Assembly: GCA_910578145.1 (NCBI GenBank)
Contig: CAJTPJ010000014.1
Span: 1 to 28,904, forward strand
Direction: 5' to 3'
Length of the DNA stretch: 28,904 nt
Source of the DNA: an uncultured Christensenella sp.
GTDB lineage: Bacteria; Bacillota; Clostridia; Christensenellales; Borkfalkiaceae
Shown here: one piece after another, positions 8,751 to 15,214 of the stretch
Layout of the letters: each line of letters begins with the position of its first letter
Numbering within the stretch: the first letter of the stretch is position 1
Translations under genes and position numbers: made by a program
The notes under the pieces: generated by a model
What the model was told of the DNA's origin: nothing
Database searches by the model: none
The model's input: only the letters and a program-made list of their open reading frames with translations

Positions 8751-8783
8751 AAAAGCTCTCGAACGATATGTTCGAGAGCTTTT
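8751..8783. terminator. Strong bidirectional terminator
   Basis: Bases 8751-8764 pair with 8770-8783 (14 bp, 5-base loop). An A-run lies on one flank and a T-run on the other. On the minus strand it ends the transcript of the effector-binding-like gene that stops at 8831. Confidence 0.85.
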
Positions 8784-8830
8784 TACTACAAACCTTTTAG
8801 AAAGATAAATTGAAATTTAACTTATAATCG

Positions 8831-9283
8831 TTATTTGATTGCTATGTACAAATAGCAATGCGCTTTGCCGTCTTTGGTATATTCGGCGGGTACTGTGCTT
8901 TCGTAGTCGATAGTAAATGCACGTTTAATTTCGCCGCTTGCGGTAAGTTGCCAAACTTTCGACCACGCTTTGTTAGCGCAATCGGTGATAGTTTCGCCGT
9001 TTTCGTCGATTTTTATATACTTTCCTTGTGCAACCAGACTTTCCATTTTTGCAAAGAAATCTACTGTTACGGTCATAACAGACAAGTTGTATTTGCCTTT
9101 CTCGTCGCTTTCGTAATCGCTGTATGACGATATAGGCGACAGACCTTTTACAGGTACACCGTTTTTTATAAAGTCAAGCGGAATTTTGCCCGTCATAATA
9201 TCCGCCCAAAGTTCGTTGATTTTTGCCATTCCGCTCTCGGAATTGTCTGTGCGTATCGTTACGCTCTTTAATGAATACGACAT
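8831..9283 (-). CDS. GyrI-like / effector-binding domain protein
   Basis: The 150-aa soluble protein resembles stand-alone effector-binding domains of the GyrI/Rob-C/Cass2 type. The supporting pattern is an early strand with RTDN, a helix around INELW, then YSDYESDEKGKY, GKYIKID, a helix with KVWQ, RAFTIDYE and a terminal YLYIAIK. Such domains bind small, often cationic or aromatic ligands and occur alone or attached to AraC or MerR regulators. No DNA-binding region is present. The start is placed at the ATG 9283: GAGGAG lies eight bases before it, and a TTG five codons upstream would overlap that site. The gene follows the 164-aa hypothetical after 63 bases without a terminator, so they likely form one transcript. 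Confidence 0.75.
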   Translation of the reverse strand: MSYSLKSVTIRTDNSESGMAKINELWADIMTGKIPLDFIKNGVPVKGLSPISSYSDYESDEKGKYNLSVMTVTVDFFAKMESLVAQGKYIKIDENGETITDCANKAWSKVWQLTASGEIKRAFTIDYESTVPAEYTKDGKAHCYLYIAIK

Positions 9284-9346
9284 AATATTTCTCCTCAAAT
9301 TAGAAATTTAACGTATAATCTATGCATATAAGAGACAAAAACTCGG

Positions 9347-9841
9347 TCAATCTTCCATATCTGAAAACGGAATTTTTCCGTGAAGTTCAACGGCGTAGCG
9401 CCCCGTCGGTTTTCCGTCGGGTCCGACTTCCATAAGCCTTAGTGAATTCATTTGAGAAAAATCAATTTCGTCGAATACGTCTGCACATTCCGCGGACTCT
9501 TGGTCGCCAAGTTGGTACAAAATACACTCGACGGCTTCTTGCACTCTTTCAAATGCAAACTTTTCTATGCTTTCTATCGAAGCGCCTTCTTTTATCAGCG
9601 CGGATACTTCGGAAAATCTTTCGTCAAGCTCGCCTTGCTCTTGATATTTTTTTATCATTTTCGCAAAGCCGCCTCTATGAAATTCAAGGTGGTCGCTAAT
9701 CGGCTTTAAAAAACGGAAAGAAGCCAAAACCGCCCAAACGTCGCTTTCTTGCTTCAATTCCCATTTCGCCCACTCTTTTTGCAGACCAAATTTTTCCATT
9801 ACGTTCAACTTTTCTTCAAAAGTCATTTCTTTATCTTTCAT
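9347..9841 (-). CDS. Hypothetical acidic protein, 164 aa
   Basis: I do not recognise this family. The product is soluble and largely helical in appearance, with no signal peptide or membrane segment. It starts with a charged MTFEEKLNVMEKFGL stretch. The middle is rich in Glu and Lys helices (about 60-120), and the end has a short beta-like stretch (SLRLMEVGPDGKPTGRYAVEL). The ATG at 9841 has AAAGGA eight bases upstream. It is first in a probable two-gene unit with the effector-binding-like gene and has its own promoter. A regulatory or ligand-related role is possible from context only. Confidence 0.7.
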   Translation of the reverse strand: MKDKEMTFEEKLNVMEKFGLQKEWAKWELKQESDVWAVLASFRFLKPISDHLEFHRGGFAKMIKKYQEQGELDERFSEVSALIKEGASIESIEKFAFERVQEAVECILYQLGDQESAECADVFDEIDFSQMNSLRLMEVGPDGKPTGRYAVELHGKIPFSDMED

Positions 9842-9889
9842 TTTTATTTTCCTTTCCGCAATACTAAATTACTGTTTATCGTACAATTA

Positions 9890-9918
9890 TTATATCACGA
9901 AAAATGAAAGAACGCAAC
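9890..9918 (-). promoter_or_regulatory. Extended -10 promoter for the 164-aa gene
   Basis: The minus strand reads TTGCGT (9918-9913), 17 bases ending in TGA, then a perfect TATAAT (9895-9890). The TGN before the -10 box compensates for the weak -35. The predicted start is about 9883. Confidence 0.6.
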
Positions 9919-9959
9919 CGATTGAATTTTGCGGGAAATATAAAACATATCTATATCTC

Positions 9960-9981
9960 ACTAGGCTACTCGTAGCCTAGT
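9960..9981. repeat. Perfect 10-bp inverted repeat, no U-tract
   Basis: Bases 9960-9969 pair with 9972-9981 around a two-base centre. Neither side has a T-run, so it is not an ordinary terminator. It lies between the mazF end and the promoter of the 164-aa gene. The rest of 9982-10092 has only a weak AGGCA/TGCCT hairpin (10007-10029) and a small TTCCC/GGGAA dyad (10055-10071). Confidence 0.55.
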
Positions 9982-10092
9982 TCGTCCACGAAAAAAAGTA
10001 CAGAAAAGGCACAGCTTAACGCCATGCCTAAACCTTTTTATTTGCGTTTTATTAAATTCCCTGTGGGAATTACGGTAAACGCGACGGTTTTA

Positions 10093-10440
10093 TTATTTTG
10101 CAAATCCGAGGCTTATTAAAATTGCCCTGTCAACTTTGGACATAGTGCTTTCGTTAAGTTCGCCAATGCGTTCTTTTAGGCGCTTTTTATCCAAAGTTCT
10201 TATTTGTTCCAACAAAATTACCGAATCCCGCACAAGCCCGTAACTTGACGAGGGCAACTCGATGTGCGTGGGCAATTTAGCCTTGTTTATTTTACTTGTT
10301 ACAGCCGCGGCTATCACCGTTGGGGAATACTTGTTCCCCACGTCGTTTTGAACCACGAGGACGGGTCTTATACCACCCTGCTCGCTACCGACAACCGGCG
10401 ACAAATCGGCGTAATACAGTTCTCCACGCTTAATCGTCAT
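10093..10440 (-). CDS. mazF: MazF/EndoA-type mRNA interferase toxin, no antitoxin gene beside it
   Basis: The 115-aa product matches the Bacillus EndoA form of MazF, a sequence-specific endoribonuclease that cleaves mRNA. It begins with the KRGELYYADLSPVVGSEQGG stretch and has RPVLVVQND, Arg25 and Thr48 at the known catalytic positions, and the C-terminal DSVILLEQIRT helix. Length is normal. In Bacillus the antitoxin gene lies directly upstream. Here the upstream 82 bases hold only a promoter-like -10 box and a hairpin, and the next gene is the antiporter. No antitoxin gene is seen on either side, so it is either solitary or controlled from elsewhere. The ATG at 10440 has an AGAGG ribosome binding site. 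A weak hairpin at 10007-10029 followed by four T on the minus strand could end the transcript. Confidence 0.93.
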   Translation of the reverse strand: MTIKRGELYYADLSPVVGSEQGGIRPVLVVQNDVGNKYSPTVIAAAVTSKINKAKLPTHIELPSSSYGLVRDSVILLEQIRTLDKKRLKERIGELNESTMSKVDRAILISLGFAK

Positions 10441-10470
10441 AAATTACCTCTCTTCGGCAGGGTATACTCT

Positions 10471-10476
10471 ATTATA
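10471..10476 (-). promoter_or_regulatory. Candidate -10 box for mazF
   Basis: The minus strand reads a perfect TATAAT here, about 31 bases before the mazF start codon. No good -35 hexamer is visible at 17 bases, so the call is tentative. Confidence 0.35.
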
Positions 10477-10480
10477 TGTA

Positions 10481-10512
10481 CTGCCTTACGTTTATTGTTG
10501 ACAGTAAGGCAG
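10481..10512. repeat. 9-bp stem-loop between the antiporter gene and mazF
   Basis: Bases 10481-10489 pair with 10504-10512 around a 14-base loop. On the minus strand it follows the antiporter stop codon by 10 bases but lacks a U-tract. It may be a poor terminator, an RNA-stability element, or part of mazF control. Confidence 0.45.
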
Positions 10513-10522
10513 GGATTTATAC

Positions 10523-11584
10523 TCAGTATATATGAAATATAAATAAATTAAGAAAAACAAAAACGTAGTAGGCTACTAAACAGGCAAGCAGTATTACGCC
10601 CGCAATGCGAGTAACCGACTTGGATTTGCCCCAGCAAGAGCCGAAAAGTAATAGCGCGGCAAACAACGAAACCAATCCGCTTACAAGCCCTTCGGTGGAA
10701 AACGCAAGCCCGCTTGCGCCCGTGCAAAGCGCGCCCACGCCGCCTATCAATAACAAGTTTGCAATATTGCTGCCTATAATGTTGCCCGTTGCAATGCCTA
10801 CGTCGCCTTTTCTTGCGGCAGAAACCGAGGTTACGAGTTCGGGAAGCGAAGTTCCGAACGCAACCACCGTAAGCGCAACTATTTCTTCGGGGATTTTAAA
10901 CACTTCGGTTGCGATAAAACGCGCCGACGTAACTACGAGTTGCGCGCCGCCTACCACCATTGCAAGCCCCACTACGGTGATTATTATTAAAAACCAAATT
11001 TTATTTAAAAGATTTTCATAACCCGATTTTATTTTTTGTAAAAAGTTTTGCTCCGTTGCCGAAGCTGCCGCGCAATCGAAAGTTACGGCGGCGGGGGCTT
11101 CTTCAAGCATTACTTTAGACTGTTTTTTTGCAAGCACCACGTTGTATACCATAAACGCCGCGTACAGCGCAAGCAAAATTATACCTTCCCACCATAAAAA
11201 GCCGTTGCCGGCGAAACAGCCTAAAATAACGAAAAGCGCGCTTGACAGAATAAGAAAAGGCAAATCGATAAACCGCGTAGTTTTTTCTACGGGGAGTTTG
11301 CAAATTATTGCGGAAACGCCTAATATCAAAAAGATATTTATGATATTACTGCCCAATATATTGCCCACGATAAGCTCGCCAGAGCCGCTGAGCGCGTCCA
11401 TTACGGTTACGGCGAGTTCGGGCGCGGAGGTACCCACCGCCACAACAGTTACGCCGATTATAAAAGTAGAAATTTTAAGTTTTTTTGCAATGCCGGAAGC
11501 CCCGTCCACGAAAAAATCCGCACCCTTGACTAAAAGCGCGAAACCGAGAACCAGTAGAAAAATTTCCAAAATAATTTTGCCCAT
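10523..11584 (-). CDS. CaCA-family cation/Ca2+ antiporter (YrbG-like), probably Mn2+-responsive
   Basis: The 353-aa membrane protein has the two inverted halves of the Ca2+:cation antiporter family, each of about five hydrophobic segments. The alpha-1 repeat has GTSAPE (51-56) and GNILGSN (74-80). The alpha-2 repeat has GTSLPE (244-249) and GNIIGSN (267-273). Family members exchange Ca2+ or related divalent ions for Na+ or H+. The leader carries a yybP-ykoY-type riboswitch, which in characterised cases senses Mn2+ and turns on exporters, so a Mn2+ (or Mn2+/Ca2+) efflux role is inferred. The start at 11584 follows a GTGAGGT ribosome binding site. The region 155-185 between the halves is a cytoplasmic linker. 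Confidence 0.9.
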   Translation of the reverse strand: MGKIILEIFLLVLGFALLVKGADFFVDGASGIAKKLKISTFIIGVTVVAVGTSAPELAVTVMDALSGSGELIVGNILGSNIINIFLILGVSAIICKLPVEKTTRFIDLPFLILSSALFVILGCFAGNGFLWWEGIILLALYAAFMVYNVVLAKKQSKVMLEEAPAAVTFDCAAASATEQNFLQKIKSGYENLLNKIWFLIIITVVGLAMVVGGAQLVVTSARFIATEVFKIPEEIVALTVVAFGTSLPELVTSVSAARKGDVGIATGNIIGSNIANLLLIGGVGALCTGASGLAFSTEGLVSGLVSLFAALLLFGSCWGKSKSVTRIAGVILLACLVAYYVFVFLNLFIFHIY

Positions 11585-11620
11585 TTAATACCTCACTAAT
11601 ATTTATAGGTCAGTCGGGGT

Positions 11621-11666
11621 AAAAATATAAGACCTCCGACTTAAATTACTTTAAGTCGAAAGTCTT
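11621..11666 (-). terminator. Riboswitch-controlled intrinsic terminator
   Basis: On the minus strand bases 11666-11650 pair with 11645-11629 (17 bp including G-U pairs) around a GUAA tetraloop. A U-rich tract follows at 11628-11621. Bases 11662-11655 are shared with the aptamer's closing stem, so the two structures exclude each other. Confidence 0.8.
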
Positions 11667-11745
11667 GTTCCTCAAAATTAAGGGGCGACGGCACGATTTT
11701 CATCGGGGACTGTTGCCGTAAACCTTATAACTACTCCCTTTCAAC
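11629..11745 (-). promoter_or_regulatory. yybP-ykoY-type Mn2+ riboswitch
   Basis: On the minus strand the RNA starts with GTTGAAAG (11745-11738), which pairs with CTTTCGAC (11662-11655) to close the element. Directly after the first strand comes the GGGAGTAG signature of the yybP-ykoY class. Further in, an ACGGC/GCCGT stem encloses ACAGTC and a CGAT-GAAA-ATCG hairpin. The closing strand overlaps a terminator, so ligand-stabilised folding should prevent termination, the usual ON logic of this class. Known members bind Mn2+ and control exporters. The downstream gene is a cation antiporter. The predicted +1 falls at or next to 11745. Confidence 0.8.
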
Positions 11746-11751
11746 GAGTTT

Positions 11752-11780
11752 AATATATCAGAAAATTTTCAGTCTGTCAA
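11752..11780 (-). promoter_or_regulatory. Strong promoter for the riboswitch-antiporter transcript
   Basis: The minus strand reads a perfect TTGACA (11780-11775), a 17-base spacer ending in TGA, then TATATT (11757-11752). The -35 box lies inside the last codons of nnr. Transcription should start at about 11745, exactly where the aptamer begins. Confidence 0.75.
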
Positions 11781-12860
11781 GCGACTGACGGAAAATCGTA
11801 AATTATTTATAATCTCCTTTGCGGTAACGCAATAATCCGTAAAATCTTTTGAAGCTATTTCGGCGGCAAGCCCAAGCGTTTGCGCCGCGCAGTACGCGCC
11901 TGAAAAACAATCCATACCTTGCGCAAGACAGCCGCACAAAAACCCCGCAAGCATATCGCCGCTGCCGCCTTTTGCAAGCGCGGTAGTGCCGCGCACGTTT
12001 ATAGCAACGTTAACGCCGTCGGTAATTATGCTTGCGCACGATTTTAAAAGCACCGTAACGCCGTACTCCGCGGCAAATTTTCGAGCAACGGAAACGGGAT
12101 TTTCCAATATACTGCCAACGGAAATTCCCGTAAGGCGGGAAAATTCTTTAACGTGCGGGGTAATAACTACTTGGCACTTTTTTCTTTTTAAAATATCCGC
12201 GCCGTAGCGGGCAAGCGAGTTAAGCCCGTCAGCGTCGATAATAAGTTTGCCGCAATAATTTTCAAGCAAAAATTTTATTTCCGCGTAAAGTTGCCCGCTT
12301 ACGCCGCCGCCCATACCTATGGCAACGGCGTTGCAATCAAGGTCTGGACTATTTGTATAAATAACCTGCGGAAACTTTGCTACGAGCGCGTACTTCAGCT
12401 TTTCGGGGGAAGTAAATTTTACGTAGCCGCAACCGGAGCGCAACGCGGCTTCAAACGCAAGCACGGAAGCGCCGCAATATTTTTCCGAACCCGCAATAAT
12501 ATTTGCCGAACCGTAGTCGCCCTTGTGCGTATTGCGTTTACGCTTATAATAAAAACGTTGCAACCCCTCGCCGTAGTTTACCTGCGCGTAATTTGCGGGC
12601 GGGCAGGTTATGCCTATATCTTTAAGCGCTATTTCACCGCAATAATCCAAACCGTCGCTTAAAAACATACCCGTTTTATATTCTGCTATTGCCACGGTTT
12701 TATCCGCCTTTACGGCGTTACCAAGCACCAACCCGTTATCGCCGCTAAGCCCCGAAGGAATATCCGCGGAAATTACGTACGCGCCGGTAGAATTAATTTT
12801 TTCAATAATCTCCGAAAACACACCGGTAACTTTGCGCGAAATCCCGTACCAAACAGGCAA
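11769..12860 (-). CDS. nnrD: NAD(P)H-hydrate dehydratase part of Nnr, 3' piece of a frameshifted gene
   Basis: This is the downstream piece of a bifunctional NAD(P)HX repair enzyme, which is normally one protein of about 480-500 aa. Residues from about 8 to 85 are the end of the epimerase domain (DIPSGLSGDNG). The rest is the ADP-dependent dehydratase of the ribokinase-like fold, with HKGDYG (112-117), TPHVKEF (234-240) and AKGGSGDMLAG (296-306), where Asp302 is the catalytic base. The dehydratase domain looks complete. The reading frame overlaps the epimerase piece in another frame. Inserting one base in the short A-run at 12839-12841 would join FGTGF to SRKVTG, which restores the expected family sequence. 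The first in-frame start is a TTG at 12860 that cuts into the epimerase domain, so separate translation is doubtful. It is co-transcribed with nnrE, birA and recX. Confidence 0.85.
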   Translation of the reverse strand: MPVWYGISRKVTGVFSEIIEKINSTGAYVISADIPSGLSGDNGLVLGNAVKADKTVAIAEYKTGMFLSDGLDYCGEIALKDIGITCPPANYAQVNYGEGLQRFYYKRKRNTHKGDYGSANIIAGSEKYCGASVLAFEAALRSGCGYVKFTSPEKLKYALVAKFPQVIYTNSPDLDCNAVAIGMGGGVSGQLYAEIKFLLENYCGKLIIDADGLNSLARYGADILKRKKCQVVITPHVKEFSRLTGISVGSILENPVSVARKFAAEYGVTVLLKSCASIITDGVNVAINVRGTTALAKGGSGDMLAGFLCGCLAQGMDCFSGAYCAAQTLGLAAEIASKDFTDYCVTAKEIINNLRFSVSRLTD

Positions 12861-13204
12861 TCAACTATAATTGCCCCACATATATGCCGCGAATAATCGC
12901 CTTTATACCTTTCTTTTTCCCTTGCACAGTCTATGGAAAGCTCGCCTTCCGCGGCGTATACTTCGGCGCAAATTCCTCGGTTTATAAGTTCCTGCGCGCA
13001 TACGTAACCGTCACCGCCGTTGTTGCCCGTACCGCAAACGACAAGCACCTTGCCTGCTTTCAGCTTTTTAGTTGCGGCTTCAACCTCGTCCGCCAACGCC
13101 AAACCCGCGCGCCGCATTAAAACTTCCGAGGGCACGCCCAGCTTTACTATAGTATATTCATCGGCGGCGCGCATTTGCGCATTGCTTAAAGCTCGGGCTT
13201 TCAT
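12773..13204 (-). CDS. nnrE: NAD(P)HX epimerase part of Nnr, 5' piece of a frameshifted gene
   Basis: The product carries the start of a YjeF_N domain, which epimerises damaged R-NAD(P)HX to the form used by the dehydratase. The substrate-binding GTGNNGGDG motif is at 58-66, and VDCLFGTGF (114-122) is the end of the in-frame homology. The remaining 21 residues (from RAKLP) come from a shifted frame and do not match the family. The true continuation lies in the neighbouring frame starting at SRKVTG. So the piece lacks the last third of the epimerase domain. The start at 13204 overlaps the birA stop by four bases, as in a tight operon. A single-base deletion (real mutation or assembly error) near 12839-12841 explains the split. 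Confidence 0.85.
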   Translation of the reverse strand: MKARALSNAQMRAADEYTIVKLGVPSEVLMRRAGLALADEVEAATKKLKAGKVLVVCGTGNNGGDGYVCAQELINRGICAEVYAAEGELSIDCAREKERYKGDYSRHICGAIIVDCLFGTGFRAKLPVCFRRLLKKLILPART

Positions 13205-13881
13205 AATCTTATAGAAACCTCCGCAGCGCTTATTTCAAGCATATTCCCGCACCAATCAACCAAAAGCCTACCATCGTGCGTAATATCAAGGGCGGTAACT
13301 TCGCGCGTTTTACCGCCCGTTTTTAAAATAATTTTTGTATTAAACCAGTTAATATAACGCTTATAATCTTGTATGGTATATTCGTTTTCAAGGTTTTGCA
13401 AAAAAATCCGCCTCACCTCGCTTACGCTAAAAGCCTTGCCCGCGTATTCTTTCATTGAAATAGCGATATCCTTTAATTCGGGCGGGGTTTCATTGTTGAC
13501 GTTTATGCCCGAACCCATTATCGAACGGGATATATACCCGCCCGAAAAAGTATTTTCAATTAACGTGCCGCATATTTTTCTGCCGCCAACAAGCACGTCG
13601 TTAGCCCAACGGATAACGGCGGGGATTTGAAAATATTCAAGCGTTTTACATACCGAAACGCAGCCGTTTATCATAATTTTAAACGCTTTCTCCGCAGGAA
13701 ACTTTTTGTACCTGCGCATAACCGAAACGTACAGACCGCCGTCGCGGGATATAAAACTTCTGCCTTTGGTACCCTTACCTGCGCTTTGACGCACTGCGGT
13801 AACAATTAAATCGCCGTCGTATCCGCAACGCTTGCAGTATTCGTTTGTGGAATCAACTTCTTCAAGCTCAATAATCTTCAT
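13201..13881 (-). CDS. birA: Biotin-[acetyl-CoA-carboxylase] ligase, BirA without regulatory domain
   Basis: The 226-aa product is a group-I biotin protein ligase that activates biotin with ATP and transfers it to the biotin carboxyl carrier domain of carboxylases. Motifs are DSTN (10-13), the adenylate-binding loop GKGTKGRSF (35-43), RWANDV (91-96) and the KICGTLIE segment with Lys102. The C-terminal SH3-like domain is present (about 180-226). There is no N-terminal helix-turn-helix, so it is a monofunctional ligase and not a biotin repressor. The start at 13881 overlaps the end of recX by 14 bases and its stop overlaps nnr by four, indicating one transcript. Confidence 0.93.
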   Translation of the reverse strand: MKIIELEEVDSTNEYCKRCGYDGDLIVTAVRQSAGKGTKGRSFISRDGGLYVSVMRRYKKFPAEKAFKIMINGCVSVCKTLEYFQIPAVIRWANDVLVGGRKICGTLIENTFSGGYISRSIMGSGINVNNETPPELKDIAISMKEYAGKAFSVSEVRRIFLQNLENEYTIQDYKRYINWFNTKIILKTGGKTREVTALDITHDGRLLVDWCGNMLEISAAEVSIRL

Positions 13882-14485
13882 CCGAGCCCCCTAACCGCTC
13901 CAAAGCGTATTTAGCCGTGTCGTAGCCGTAACCCTTTGAAAGAAGATATTTAAAACCCTTATACAAATTTTCCTTGGTTTTTTCTTTGCCGCGCAAATAC
14001 TTTTCCAGCACGGCGAAAGCCGCGTCGCCATCCTCTTCAAACTCGCCGAGCGCTTGCTCTATAATTTTTGAATTTATTCCGCGTTTAAACAAATCGGCTT
14101 CTATAGCGCGCTTGCCTTTGCCCGTAACGCTTGCAACATAGGCGCGGCAATACGCCTCGTCGTCTATAAAATTATAATATTCCAACCGCTCTAAAACGTA
14201 ATTTATAACCGCTTCCGTATAGCCCTTTTTTGCAAGAAAATCCGTCATTTGCTTGCGGGTTTTCATAGTTGCGGAAAGATGCGTCATAGCCTTATCCAAC
14301 GCCTGACTTTTTTCAGTTTCAAGCTGAATTTCGTCAAGTTTGCATTTATCTATTTGCATACCGCATTTAAGGTGATATTTTATTGCTACTTCCAATTTTA
14401 TACCGCAATAAAATATGCCGTCAACGTACACGTTGCACCTTTTGGAGTCCTTTTTCTGCGGTTCTATCAAAGTAATTTCAGCCAT
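13868..14485 (-). CDS. recX: RecX, regulator of RecA
   Basis: The 205-aa product is a RecX-family protein, which binds RecA filaments and modulates recombination and the SOS response. It shows the typical repeats of three-helix bundles: LSATMKTRKQMTDFLAKKGY (about 70-89), FIDDEAYCRAYV (about 105-116), KGKRAIEADLFKRGI (about 122-136) and a C-terminal repeat ending GYGYDTAKYAL. The N-terminal 60 residues (PQKKDSKRCNVYVDG) are the small beta domain of Gram-positive RecX. The ATG at 14485 has no purine-rich ribosome binding site, and the -10 box ends six bases before it, so a leaderless mRNA is predicted. It leads the recX-birA-nnr operon. Confidence 0.92.
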   Translation of the reverse strand: MAEITLIEPQKKDSKRCNVYVDGIFYCGIKLEVAIKYHLKCGMQIDKCKLDEIQLETEKSQALDKAMTHLSATMKTRKQMTDFLAKKGYTEAVINYVLERLEYYNFIDDEAYCRAYVASVTGKGKRAIEADLFKRGINSKIIEQALGEFEEDGDAAFAVLEKYLRGKEKTKENLYKGFKYLLSKGYGYDTAKYALERLGGSDEDY

Positions 14486-14491
14486 ACTAAC

Positions 14492-14520
14492 ATTTTAACA
14501 CCGACGGCCGGATTTGTCAA
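14492..14520 (-). promoter_or_regulatory. Strong promoter placing +1 at the recX start codon
   Basis: The minus strand reads a perfect TTGACA (14520-14515), 17 bases, then TAAAAT (14497-14492). Six bases separate the -10 box from the ATG, so transcription would begin at about the A of the start codon. No LexA-like (Cheo box) palindrome is visible. Confidence 0.7.
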
Positions 14521-14553
14521 TTAACCCGTTTGCCGCGCAAGTTTAAAGCAACG

Positions 14554-14583
14554 AAAAAGCGGACGCCCGCGCGCCCGCTTTTT
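14554..14583. terminator. Bidirectional terminator overlapping the yigZ stop codon
   Basis: Bases 14554-14562 pair with 14575-14583 (9 bp), with a further GC-rich inner stem. A5 and T5 runs flank it on the two sides. On the minus strand it ends the tyrS-yigZ transcript and isolates recX from it. Confidence 0.8.
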
Positions 14584-15214
14584 AAACTTTAAAAGGAAAA
14601 TAATATTCCTTTTGCCTTTCTATAATAACTTTGCCGTTAAGCCTGTTTACAAGGGCGGCAATAAAGTTTTCCACTTGGCTTTTTCTCACCGCCACTATAA
14701 ATTTAACGTCGTTTAAGTATTGCGTTTCAACCACGTCCGCGCCGATTTCCGCAAAAAATCTAAGCGCAGTATCAACAGCGGTATAATTGACCGTTACGCA
14801 CGTATTACAGCAAATTTCGTAGCTGACTAACGCCGCGCAGTCAAGGTTTTCCGCAACGCAACCCGAGTATGCGCGAACCAACCCACCCGCGCCTAATTTA
14901 ACGCCGCCGAAATACCTTGTGACCACCGTGGCAACCTGCACGAGCGAACGCACTTTAAGCACTTCCAGCATAGGAATTCCCGCCGTACCCTGCGGCTCGC
15001 CGTCGTCCGAAAAACGGGGGGCATTGCCCGATAAATCGGGGATATATGCGTAGCAATTATGTGTAGCGTCGGAATGTCTGCGTGTAATTTCCGCGATAAA
15101 CGCGCGGGCTTCCTCCTCGTTTTCCACGTGTCGCGTGGCGGTTATAAATTTAGATTTTTCTATTACTTTTTCCGTTACGCACTCACCCGCGACGGACAAA
15201 TATTTTTCTATCAT
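14582..15214 (-). CDS. yigZ: YigZ/IMPACT family protein
   Basis: The 210-aa product belongs to the UPF0029 (YigZ/YvyE/IMPACT N-terminal) family. The hallmark segments are HNCYAY (52-57), DDGEPQGTAG (70-79) and RYFGGVKLGAGGL (100-112). A C-terminal ferredoxin-like DUF1949 domain follows (about 135-205). The biochemical role in bacteria is not settled. Links to translation regulation come from the eukaryotic homologue IMPACT. It overlaps the end of tyrS by four bases, so the two are translationally coupled, and a terminator overlaps its stop codon. Confidence 0.92.
   Translation of the reverse strand: MIEKYLSVAGECVTEKVIEKSKFITATRHVENEEEARAFIAEITRRHSDATHNCYAYIPDLSGNAPRFSDDGEPQGTAGIPMLEVLKVRSLVQVATVVTRYFGGVKLGAGGLVRAYSGCVAENLDCAALVSYEICCNTCVTVNYTAVDTALRFFAEIGADVVETQYLNDVKFIVAVRKSQVENFIAALVNRLNGKVIIERQKEYYFPFKV

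Noticed and set aside
9284..9346. TTGACC on the minus strand as a separate promoter for the effector-binding-like gene
   Set aside because: No convincing -10 box at 16-18 bases. Co-transcription from 9890-9918 is simpler.
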